A DNA stretch of 64,000 nucleotides from Phytohabitans suffuscus (GTDB lineage: Bacteria > Actinomycetota > Actinomycetes > Mycobacteriales > Micromonosporaceae): the NCBI RefSeq assembly GCF_011764565.1, contig NZ_AP022871.1, positions 992,001 through 1,056,000 on the forward strand, read 5' to 3'. Below, in pieces: positions 18,192 through 25,920 of the stretch (position 1 is the first letter of the stretch; each line of letters begins with the position of its first letter). The position numbers were made by a program, and so were the translations under genes. Below the pieces are notes generated by a model that did not search any database, was not told the DNA's origin, and saw only the letters and a list, made by a program, of their open reading frames with translations.

Positions 18192-18824
18192 GTGACCGGC
18201 GCCCCTCCCCCCTATGCCACCCTGCTCGCTTTCACCCGTTATGTCGGGCGCACCGGCCCTCGCAAGGCCACCTTCGTCTCCGGCCTGCGCCGCCAGCGGG
18301 AGTCCGGCTCGGGCTTCAACCCGCACGGCACGCTGGTCAAGGCGCTCAAGGCCGACATCCAGTTCCGCACCGGCGGAGCCCACCTCACCGCCGCGGTCGA
18401 CCTCGTGCGACCACGCTGGCGCCCGCTGTACGAGGCGCTCACCCCCGGCGCCCTGGCCTACCTGGGCACACTCGGCGACCCGGCGGCGGTCGGCCTGGCA
18501 CAGACCCGCGACGCGCTCGGCGTGCTCGGCGGCCTCTCCATCAAGGTCAACCCGCACCTCGGCCTGCGCTACGACGACGGCCGCGCCGAGGCGGTCCGCC
18601 TGCACTTCGACCCCGAGCCACCGGCCGACGAGGCGCTCCTCGCCACGCTCCACCTGATGTCCCGCCACATGCCCCAGGTCCTCCCCCACGCCACGCCGGT
18701 GGTCGTCGACGTCCGCCGTGCCCAGGTCCACCGCCCGACCCCGCAGACCAACCCCGAAGACCTCGACCGCTGGCTCGCCGGCGAGGCCGCCGCCTTCGCC
18801 GCCATGTGGACCACCGCCGCCTGA
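18192..18824 (+). CDS. Conserved-looking hypothetical protein
   Basis: 210 residues, cytoplasmic, with no membrane segment or motif I recognise. The region with SIKVNPHLGLRYDDGRAEAVRLHFDPEPPADE looks like alternating beta strands and loops. The C-terminus is helical (LDRWLAGEAAAFAAMWTTAA). AGGAG at 18181 with 6-nt spacing supports GTG 18192 as the start, and codon use is normal for the window. An inverted repeat lies just after the stop. Confidence 0.75.
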   Translation: MTGAPPPYATLLAFTRYVGRTGPRKATFVSGLRRQRESGSGFNPHGTLVKALKADIQFRTGGAHLTAAVDLVRPRWRPLYEALTPGALAYLGTLGDPAAVGLAQTRDALGVLGGLSIKVNPHLGLRYDDGRAEAVRLHFDPEPPADEALLATLHLMSRHMPQVLPHATPVVVDVRRAQVHRPTPQTNPEDLDRWLAGEAAAFAAMWTTAA

Positions 18825-18839
18825 CCCCTCCCCTCCCCC

Positions 18840-18901
18840 GTTGATCAGGGACTTCGTGGGCGTGTCGGGCGGCGCGCCGCTCCGCGAAGTCCCTGATCAA
18901 C
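18840..18901. repeat. Perfect 17-bp inverted repeat between the hypothetical gene and trmB
   Basis: Left arm GTTGATCAGGGACTTCG (18840-18856) and right arm CGAAGTCCCTGATCAAC (18885-18901) pair perfectly around a 28-nt GC-rich spacer. It starts 15 bp after the stop of the upstream gene and ends 21 bp before the trmB start. It may act as a terminator or be a solo copy of a palindromic interspersed repeat. Confidence 0.8.
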
Positions 18902-18922
18902 TGCTCGGGATACGGTGCGGGG

Positions 18923-19612
18923 ATGGGTTTGGTCGGTCATCGTGCGCGGGTGCGGACGTTCCATCCGCGGCGCGGCCGGATGACCGGTCGCCACGCCGAC
19001 GCGCTCACCCGGCTCTGGCCACGCTGGGGGGTCGCCATCCCCGAGGCGCCCACCTGCCGGCTCGACCTCGTGACCCTCTTCGGGCGGCGGGCGCCGGTGG
19101 TGCTGGAGATCGGCTCCGGGATGGGCGAGGCGACCGTCGAGATGGCCACCGCCGACCCCGGCCGTGACTACCTGGCCGTCGACGTGCACACCCCGGGGGT
19201 GGCCAGCCTGCTCGCGGTCGTCGAGGAGCGCGGGCTGACCAACGTACGGGTCGGGCTCGGCGACGCCATCATGCTGCTGCGCCACATGCTCCTGCCGGAC
19301 AGCCTCGGCGCGGTGCACGCCTTCTTTCCCGACCCGTGGCCCAAGGCCCGCCACCACAAGCGCCGGCTCTTCCAGCCCGACCACGTGGCGCTGCTCCGCT
19401 CCCGGCTCGCCCCCGGCGGCACGCTGCGCTGCGCCACCGACTGGGCCGAGTACGCCGAGGTCATGCTCGAGACGCTCACCGCCGACCCGGGGCTGGTCAA
19501 CGAGTACGAGGGGTACGCTCCACGGCTGGCCGCGCGCCCGGTCACGAAGTTCGAGCAGCGCGGCGTCGAGGCCGGGCGCGAGATCTTCGACCTCGCCTTC
19601 CGCCGCCGCTGA
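18923..19612 (+). CDS. trmB: tRNA (guanine-N7-)-methyltransferase
   Basis: 229 residues. SAM-binding motif VVLEIGSGMGEATVEMA, acidic motif YLAVDVHTPGVASLL, and the diagnostic TrmB signature HAFFPDPWPKARHHKRRL followed by ATDWAEYAEVMLE. It methylates G46 in the variable loop of tRNA. The ATG at 18923 may be followed by the real start at a later Met (RGRMTGRHADAL), since the first 15-20 residues are not typical. Confidence 0.93.
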   Translation: MGLVGHRARVRTFHPRRGRMTGRHADALTRLWPRWGVAIPEAPTCRLDLVTLFGRRAPVVLEIGSGMGEATVEMATADPGRDYLAVDVHTPGVASLLAVVEERGLTNVRVGLGDAIMLLRHMLLPDSLGAVHAFFPDPWPKARHHKRRLFQPDHVALLRSRLAPGGTLRCATDWAEYAEVMLETLTADPGLVNEYEGYAPRLAARPVTKFEQRGVEAGREIFDLAFRRR

Positions 19613-19700
19613 AGCCCGCACCGCCTCGTGGCGCTACTGAAGCCCGCGCCGCCGAAGCCTTGCGACGCCGCTGAAACGCGCGCCGCCGAAGCCAGCCGGC
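19600..19700 (+). repeat. Degenerate duplications of the trmB 3' end
   Basis: The sequence around the trmB stop, CGCCGCTGAAGCCCGC, recurs with changes two to three times in the next 90 bp (near 19637, 19648 and 19667). This resembles the tandem repeat after the DUF3307-like gene at 5491-5584, where the stop-spanning sequence has also been copied. Confidence 0.5.
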
Positions 19701-19744
19701 GCCCGCCGCCGGCGCCCGCGACACCGGCGCCACAGTGGACCGTC

Positions 19745-20875
19745 CTAAGTGAACAGGACGGAGCGCGTCCAGAAGCGCGGCCCCCTCTCCCGGGGCGCGG
19801 GCCGGCGCGGAGCGGCCTCGGACGGCGCGGCCTCGGGCGCCTCGACCGGCCGGGCGCTGAGCGCGTCGGTGAAGAGCCCGGTCGACGTGGGGCCGAGCAC
19901 GAGATAGCCGGCCGCGACGAGGTTGAGCACCGGCACCAACTGCTGCTCCACCTCGCTCGACGGCACCAGGCCGAAGATGCCGTGCGCCACCGCCTCCGCC
20001 ATGCCCCGCCGGTCGATCGGATGGTCGTGCACCATCACGGCGGTCCAGCCGAGCGCCGCGCCCGCCTGCCACTGGTCGGCGCTCGGGTTGACCAGCACCC
20101 GCACCACCGGCCCCCGGTGCGAGCGGAGCCAGTGCACCTGGGCGACGGCCTCGGGACCGTGCTCGCGGACCACCGCCAGCCGGTGCACGATCAGCGTGGT
20201 GACCACCCGGTCCAGCACCGGTCCCGGGTCTCCCACCGCCACCGCCAGCACCGGCCGTCCCACCGGGGGCGGCGGCGGATCCTCGCCCGGACCGGCGGGC
20301 GGCGGCGCGGGCCGCTGTGCCGGCGGCGTGCCCAGCTTCGCGTACACCCGGCGTTTGTGGTTTTCGACCGTGCCCGCGCTGATCGCCAGCAGCGACGCGA
20401 TCTCGCCGGCGTGGTGTCCCGACCGCAGCAGCAGCAGGATGTCGCGCTGGCGGGCGGTGAGCGCGGCGCCGTTGGCGGTCAGCCAGCCGCCGGCCGGGAG
20501 CGCGCGGAGCACGGCGAGGAGGCCGCCGAGGCCGTGCGCGTACGGCACGAGCGCGGCCAGGTCGGCGTCGCGGAGGGCGGCGAACTCGGCGGCGGAGAGC
20601 CGCTCGTACGCCAGGACCACCGCGATGCCCGGCAGCCGCCCGCGGAACGCCCGCAGCGCCGGCACCCGCTCGCCCGGCCGCGACCCGCCGTCGACGAGCA
20701 CGACGTCCGGCCGCTGCGCCTCGGCGAGCCGGACGAGGTCGGCGCCGCCGGTGGCCTGCCCCACGAGCATGAAGTCGGGCAGCGTGCCGAGATAGGCCGC
20801 CAGCGCGTCGCGGCGGAGCTGGTCGGCCGAGCACACAGCGATACGGCTGGGTCCCGGCGCACTTCCACTGCCCAT
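19745..20875 (-). CDS. LuxR/NarL-type regulator with two receiver-like domains flanking the HTH
   Basis: 376 residues. The N-terminal part resembles a response-regulator receiver (IAVCSADQLRRDALAAYLG, DVVLVDGG) but lacks the full acidic pocket. The central LuxR HTH is clear: LTARQRDILLLLRSGHHAGE through TVENHKRRVYAKLG. After a Pro-rich linker there is a second domain (VLAVAVGDPGPVLDRVVTTL, VVRVLVNPSADQWQAGAALG, AVMVHDHPIDRRGMAEAVAH) that again looks receiver-like, so the HTH is internal. That order is unusual. The start is ATG 20875 (MGSGSAPGPSRIAV). It is divergent from the TrmB/LuxR-type regulator across 299 bp. Target genes are unknown. Confidence 0.78.
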   Translation of the reverse strand: MGSGSAPGPSRIAVCSADQLRRDALAAYLGTLPDFMLVGQATGGADLVRLAEAQRPDVVLVDGGSRPGERVPALRAFRGRLPGIAVVLAYERLSAAEFAALRDADLAALVPYAHGLGGLLAVLRALPAGGWLTANGAALTARQRDILLLLRSGHHAGEIASLLAISAGTVENHKRRVYAKLGTPPAQRPAPPPAGPGEDPPPPPVGRPVLAVAVGDPGPVLDRVVTTLIVHRLAVVREHGPEAVAQVHWLRSHRGPVVRVLVNPSADQWQAGAALGWTAVMVHDHPIDRRGMAEAVAHGIFGLVPSSEVEQQLVPVLNLVAAGYLVLGPTSTGLFTDALSARPVEAPEAAPSEAAPRRPAPRERGPRFWTRSVLFT

Positions 20876-21174
20876 GGGCCGCCCCCTGGCGAGGAGCACA
20901 CATACCATCGATGAGCACGGATTTGCCAAACAGCATAGCCGCTGTTGCCGAGGCATAGCGAGCCTACGCCGGGCGATGCTGGAAAGACGTCGCGCGAACG
21001 GATCCCGGCGCCCAACGGCCAGTGTGGACGGTCGCCGGGCCCGGACCGGTGGCTGGGGCCGAGGGTGGCGTACACCAGAGGGGGCTCGGCCCCGGCCGGT
21101 CCGTGCGGAGGCCGCGACCACTCTCACACTTGTCATCCGGGCGGTAAAGGATCTACGGTCAGCGCAGCTGCGCC
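20876..21174. other. Divergent regulatory gap between two transcription regulators
   Basis: 299 bp without a supported gene. The stretch 20895-20970 is relatively AT-rich and suits the leftward promoter; 21115-21160 suits the rightward one. The two regulators may control each other from here. Confidence 0.4.
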
Positions 21175-22176
21175 ATGTCGCAGATGCGTCAACGAGGGAT
21201 GTGCACCGTGCTCCAGGCCGCCGGGCTGAGCGCCGCGGAGGAGTCGACGTACCTGTCGCTGGTGCGCCAGGGCAGCGCCCCGCTCCCCCAGCTGGCCGAC
21301 CGCATCGGGCTCACCGCGGCGGGCACCCGCCGGGCGGTGGCCGGCCTCCAGCGCAAGGGGCTCGTGCACCGCACCCCGCCGCCGCAGGAGCGGGTCGTGC
21401 CGGTCCCGCCCGACCTGGCGGTGGAGCAGCTGGTGCGGCGCCGCATGGAGGAGCTCGAGCGCACCCGGGAGGCCGCGCTCCGCCTCGCCGACGAGGCCGA
21501 GCACCTGGTGTCCAGCCGGAGCACCGAGGAGCTGATCGAGATCGTCTCCGGGCGGGCGGCGGTGGGGCGCGCGTTCGACCGGGTGCAGCGCACGGCCCGC
21601 AAGGAGATGCGCGTGCTGACCGCCCCGCCGTACGCCAAGGGCACCGGGGTCAACCGCACCCAGCTCGACCGCGAGGCCGCCGGCGTGAGCTACCGCGCCG
21701 TGTACGACGCGAACGCCCTCGCCGACCCCGACATGGCCGCGGCGGCCGCCACCCACCTGCGCGCCGGGGAGCAGGCCCGGCTGGTCGAGACGCTGCCGAC
21801 CAAGCTGGCCATCGCCGACCGCGAGCTGGCGCTGCTGCCGCTCGCGTACGCCACGGCGGCCCACGACGCGGCCCTGCTGGTGCACCCGTGCGGGCTACTG
21901 GATGCGCTTATCGCCCTGTTCGAGACGATCTGGGCGGTTGCCACGCCGCTCGCGCTCGGCGACGACGACCAGCCGACCGCCGACAACGGCCTCACCGCCG
22001 CCGACCGCCAGCTGCTGTCCCTGCTCGTGGCCGGCCTCACCGACGAGGCGGCCGCCGCCCGGCTGGGCGTGAGCCGCCGCACGGTCGTACGCCGGGTGCA
22101 GCATCTGATGGAGCTGACCCACTCCCGCTCCCGGCTCCAGCTCGGCTGGCAGGCGCGAGAGCGCGGGTGGTTGTGA
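21175..22176 (+). CDS. TrmB-type/LuxR-type transcription regulator
   Basis: 333 residues. The N-terminal TrmB-like winged helix reads LQAAGLSAAEESTYLSLVRQ, LPQLADRIGLTAAGTRRAVA, GLVHRTPP. A coiled region follows (RRRMEELERTREAALRLADE), then a phospholipase-D-like effector domain (EIVSGRAAVGRAFDRVQRTA). The C-terminal LuxR HTH is LTAADRQLLSLLVAGLTDEA through RRTVVRRVQHLMEL. This fused layout is frequent in actinobacteria and usually controls secondary metabolism or sugar genes. The start may be ATG 21175 or the Met at 21199 (MCTVLQAAGLS). Confidence 0.82.
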   Translation: MSQMRQRGMCTVLQAAGLSAAEESTYLSLVRQGSAPLPQLADRIGLTAAGTRRAVAGLQRKGLVHRTPPPQERVVPVPPDLAVEQLVRRRMEELERTREAALRLADEAEHLVSSRSTEELIEIVSGRAAVGRAFDRVQRTARKEMRVLTAPPYAKGTGVNRTQLDREAAGVSYRAVYDANALADPDMAAAAATHLRAGEQARLVETLPTKLAIADRELALLPLAYATAAHDAALLVHPCGLLDALIALFETIWAVATPLALGDDDQPTADNGLTAADRQLLSLLVAGLTDEAAAARLGVSRRTVVRRVQHLMELTHSRSRLQLGWQARERGWL

Positions 22177-22211
22177 GACCCGGCCACCAAACCTGGCACC
22201 ATTGAGCGGTT

Positions 22212-24764
22212 ATGACGCTCACCGACCTCATCCCCCGTGACGAGCCGGGGCCCGACGCGACCTTCGACGCGTTCGCCACCTGGGCCGCCGACCAGGGACT
22301 CGCCCTCTACCCGCACCAGGAAGAGGCGCTGATCGAGATCGTCTCGGGCGCCAACGTGATCCTCAGCACCCCGACCGGCTCGGGCAAGAGCCTGGTCGCG
22401 CTCGGCGCCCACTTCGCCGCCCTCGCCACCGGCCGCACCACCTTCTACACCGCGCCGATCAAGGCGCTGGTGTCGGAGAAGTTCTTCGCGCTCTGCGAGG
22501 CGTTCGGCGCCGACAACGTCGGCATGCTCACCGGCGACGCCAGCGTCAACGAGGACGCCCCGATCATCTGCTGCACCGCCGAGATCCTCGCCAACATCGC
22601 GCTCCGGGAGGGCGCCGAGGCGGACGTCGGCGTGGTCGTGATGGACGAGTTCCACTTCTACTCCGAGCCCGACCGGGGCTGGGCGTGGCAGGTGCCGCTG
22701 CTGGAGCTGTCGCACGCCCAGTTCGTGCTGATGTCCGCGACGCTCGGCGACGTCTCCTTCTTCGAGAGGGACCTGACCCGGCGCACCGGCCGGCCCACCG
22801 CCGTCGTCCGCTCGGTCGCCCGGCCGGTCCCGCTCTTCTTCTCGTACGTGACGACGCCGCTCCACGAGACCATCGAGGAGTTGCTCACCACCCACCAGGC
22901 ACCGGTCTACATCGTCCACTTCACCCAGGCCGCCGCGCTGGAGCGCGCGCAGGCGCTGATGAGCGTCAACCTCGCCACCCGCGCGGAAAAGGACGCCATC
23001 GCCACCGCGATCGGCAACTTCCGCTTCACCGCGGGCTTCGGTCGCACGCTGTCGCGCCTCGTGCGGCACGGCGTCGGGGTGCACCACGCCGGCATGCTCC
23101 CCCGCTACCGCCGGCTCGTGGAGACGCTCGCCCAGGCCGGCCTGCTCAAGGTGATCTGCGGCACCGACACGCTCGGCGTCGGCATCAACGTTCCGATCAG
23201 GACGGTGCTGTTCACCGCGCTGAGCAAGTACGACGGCACCAGGACCCGCCTGCTCAAGGCGCGCGAGTTCCACCAGATCGCGGGCCGCGCCGGCCGGGCC
23301 GGCTTCGACACGGTGGGCAGCGTCGTCGTGCAGGCCCCCGAGCACGTCATCGAAAACGAGAAGGCGCTCGCCAAGGCCGGCGACGACCCGAAGAAGCGCC
23401 GCAAAGTGGTGCGCAAGAAGCCGCCGGAGGGCTCGGTCGGCTGGGGCAAGCCGACCTTCGACCGGCTCGTCGAGGCCGAGCCGGAGCCGCTCACGTCGAG
23501 CTTCACGGTCAGCCACTCGATGCTGCTCAACGTCATCAGCCGCTTCGGGGCCGGCCGGGTCCGGGCCGAGGCCGGACCCGGCCAGCCGCCCGAGGCCCCG
23601 GCCAGCACAGCCCCGGGGTGACGCGTTCTCCGCGATGCGCCACCTGCTCACCGACAACCATGACGACCGCGCCACGCAGCGCCGCCACATCCGCCGCGCC
23701 ATCGCCATGTACCGCGCGCTGCTCGCCGCCGGCGTCGTCACCCGCGCACCGATCAGCCTCGCCGTCGACCTGCAGTTCGACTTCGCGCTCAACCAGCCGC
23801 TGTCGCCGTTCGCGCTGGCCGCCATCGAGCTGCTCGACCGCGAGGCGGTCTCCTACCCGCTCGACGTGCTCTCCGTCATCGAGTCCATCTTGGACGATCC
23901 CCGGCAGGTGCTCTCCGCGCAGCAGTTCAAGGCCCGCGGCGAGGCGGTGGCCGCGATGAAGGCCGAGGGCATCGAGTACGAGGTGCGGCTGGAGCTGCTC
24001 GAAGACGTGACCCACCCCAAGCCGCTGGCCGAGCTGCTGGAGGTGGGCTACGAGGCATACCGCAGGGGCCACCCGTGGGTCGCCGACTACCAGCTCTCGC
24101 CGAAGTCGGTGGCGCGCGACATGTACGAGCGGGCGATGACCTTCACCGAGTACGTGGCCTTCTACGGCCTCTCCCGCTCCGAGGGGCTCGTGCTGCGCTA
24201 CCTCGCCGACGCGTACAAGGCGCTGCGCCAGACCGTGCCCGACGAGGCCAAGACCGAGGAGCTGATCGACCTCGTCGAGTGGCTCGGCGAGCTGGTCCGC
24301 CAGGTCGACTCCAGCCTCCTGGACGAGTGGGAGCGCCTGCGCGGCGGCACCGACGGCCCGGCCGCCGAGATCCCCGTGGACGAGCGCCCGCCAGCGGTCA
24401 CCCGCAACACCCGCGCCTTCCGCGTACTGGTCCGCAACGCCCTCTTCCGCCGCGTCGAGCTGGCCGCCCTGCGCCGCTGGGACGAGCTCGGCGCGCTCGA
24501 CGCCGAGGCCGGCTGGGGTGCCGACGACTGGGAGGCGGCCCTGGAGCCGTACTTCGCCGAGCACACCGACATCGGCACCGGCCCGGACGCCCGCGGCCCG
24601 CCCGGCTGATGATCGACCAGGGCCGCGACCGCTGGACCGTCCGCCAGATCCTCGACGACCCGGCCGGCCACCACGACTGGGCCGTCACCGCCGAGATCGA
24701 CCTGGCCGAGTCCGACGAGCTGGGCGCCGCCGCCGTCCACATCACCTCGGTCGGCGACGCCTAG
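22212..24764 (+). CDS. DUF3516-type Ski2-like DEAD/DEAH-box helicase (frame interrupted twice)
   Basis: The N-terminal helicase core is intact: [30 protein letters not shown] (Walker A), [18 protein letters not shown] (DEFH box), LMSATLGD (motif III), [10 protein letters not shown] and [12 protein letters not shown] (motif VI). The first frame stops at 23621. The DUF3516 region resumes as [20 protein letters not shown] and runs to 24609, and the last 50 residues ([20 protein letters not shown]...) are in a third frame ending at 24764. The second break (near 24600) is one missing C. The first coincides with an extra 70 nt of unrelated sequence holding a hairpin, placed between VISR and PGDAF. 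Restored length is about 850 residues. It is probably an RNA helicase of uncharacterised role. Confidence 0.82.
23553..23583. repeat. Hairpin inside the extra ~70 nt that interrupts the DUF3516 helicase
   Basis: GGCCGGGTCCG (23553-23563) and CGGACCCGGCC (23573-23583) form a perfect 11-bp stem with a 9-nt loop. The surrounding 70 nt (about 23544-23613) encode a Gly/Pro/Ala-rich stretch unlike the conserved helicase on both sides, and shift the frame by one. Confidence 0.6.
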
Positions 24765-24999
24765 GAGACGGCGCCCCACCCTCCGTGGTTCCGACACCCC
24801 GAACGGCCGGGGTCGCGCGTGCGGCGGTGGGGGGCGGCTCGCGTCCACGATCAGCCGGAACCGACCCCCAGCCTCCACACCGGGCGGAGGTCACTGTGGA
24901 CAGACTCGAACCCTGACCCCGGAAGATCTCTAGAGAGCTTTCAGGGTCGGGGTGGCTTGGATCCTTCCACGGAGCTGAAACCCAGATCAAGAAGCCTTG

Positions 25000-25060
25000 A
25001 GCTGCCGCGATGCCCGCGGTGGCCCGGACCGTTGCTCCCGCGGCCTCACCCTCCGCGGTC
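25000..25060 (+). repeat. A element, copy 1 (~60 bp)
   Basis: The conserved text runs from GCTGCCGCGATGCCCGCGG to CTCACCCTCCGCGGT, with the block GCTCCCGCGGCCTCACC shared by all copies. Other copies are at 35265-35322, 51558-51620 and, reversed, 58604-58665. CCGCGG occurs at both ends of the core and can pair. Confidence 0.85.
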
Positions 25061-25189
25061 CACGACCCACAGCCACCCCACCCGCGGCGCCGCATTTCCG
25101 CAAGCCAGCCTCCGGACCCGAGACGGCGTAGCCCGCGCAAAGGCTCCGAGGCTGGGCGCACCGACGCGCCCAGCCTCAGACGGCCAAAA

Positions 25190-25237
25190 GATCGTGGTAT
25201 GAAACCGCCCCCAGAGGGGCGGATCCATACCACGATC
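25190..25237. repeat. P palindrome, copy 1
   Basis: 48-bp imperfect palindrome with outer arms GATCGTGGTAT / ATACCACGATC and inner arms ACCGCCCC / GGGGCGG. Its sequence is the reverse orientation of the copies at 52662-52716 and 57410-57458; half copies lie at 52412-52438 and 53020-53048. Confidence 0.9.
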
Positions 25238-25710
25238 CACCGAAACCCGATCCCCACTCTCCACGTCGAGCGGACAAACCAGACCCGCCCCCGAAAGATC
25301 TCTAGCGCTTCCGGACCCGAGGCGGGAGTATCTCCGAAGCGTCAGCCCTCGCTGGCCGCCGAACGGCGGCCCCGGGTCCGGTCCCACGACGGTGGCTGCT
25401 GGTTCGTCCCTCACCGCAAGGCCCGGATCAGGGTTGCCGGCTTCGGGCGCGTGACTGTCGGCGCCTCCACAGCGACCGGCGACGCGGGCGCCCGCCCGCG
25501 CGATCCGCTCAGACCTCCACCCCGAAAGGTCCATAATGGAGGTCTTTCAACGTTGGTGTCAGCCTGCGGCAGGGCTTGTTCGGCCGGATAGATCTTTCGC
25601 GTGACCGATGGGCATCCTGGAGCCGGTGGCCCCCAGACCTCAGTGCCCGTTACGGTCCGGATTGAGCGATGTTTGGTTCGGGTCTGCTTTCTGCTGGCTT
25701 GTCCGGGATA

Positions 25711-25740
25711 CAGAGGGGCCCGCAGGTGCGGGCCCCTCTG
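25711..25740 (+). terminator. Strong GC hairpin followed by CTTT, possible terminator of an unknown transcript
   Basis: CAGAGGGGCCCGCA and TGCGGGCCCCTCTG form a 14-bp perfect stem, followed by CTTTCC. No coding gene or tRNA lies just upstream, so it may end a small RNA from about 25600-25700 or be a remnant left by rearrangement. Confidence 0.6.
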
Positions 25741-25758
25741 CTTTCCACTGTGGAGCTG

Positions 25759-25920
25759 GGCCCTGTTTGGAAAATCCTTGCCGGGCTGCGCCGGGCCCGG
25801 ACGACGACCGGCGGCGCCGGGCGTAAGGCCGCATACAACACCGGTATGCGACCTTGCACCCGACTTGCCGGACCGCCGCCTGGACTCCGGCTCGCACCGA
25901 CAAATCTTTCAAACAGGGCC
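25759..25920. mobile_element. MITE-like element M1 (162 bp)
   Basis: The terminal inverted repeats are GGCCCTGTTTGGAAAA at the left and TTTCAAACAGGGCC at the right. There is no transposase frame. The core contains CATACAACACCGGTATG. It is almost identical to M2 (31109-31271), and its core is shared with M3. Its right end touches the stop codon of the carboxypeptidase (TAG read at 25922-25920). Confidence 0.88.

Larger units (their letters stand above)
24765..25758. other. Repeat island 1 (gene-poor, ~1 kb)
   Basis: I see no coding region I can support. Short frames exist but are Arg/Pro/Ser-rich by-products of GC bias. The island holds an A element (25000-25060), a P palindrome (25190-25237), two Q sequences (25267-25285 reversed, 25685-25706 direct), copies of the CACTGTGGACAGA motif near 24893 and a strong terminator (25711-25740), and ends at a MITE. 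Confidence 0.7.

Noticed and set aside
25560-25710. tRNA gene before the hairpin at 25711
   Set aside because: GGTTCGGGTC resembles a T-arm, but no matching acceptor, D-arm or anticodon stem can be drawn.
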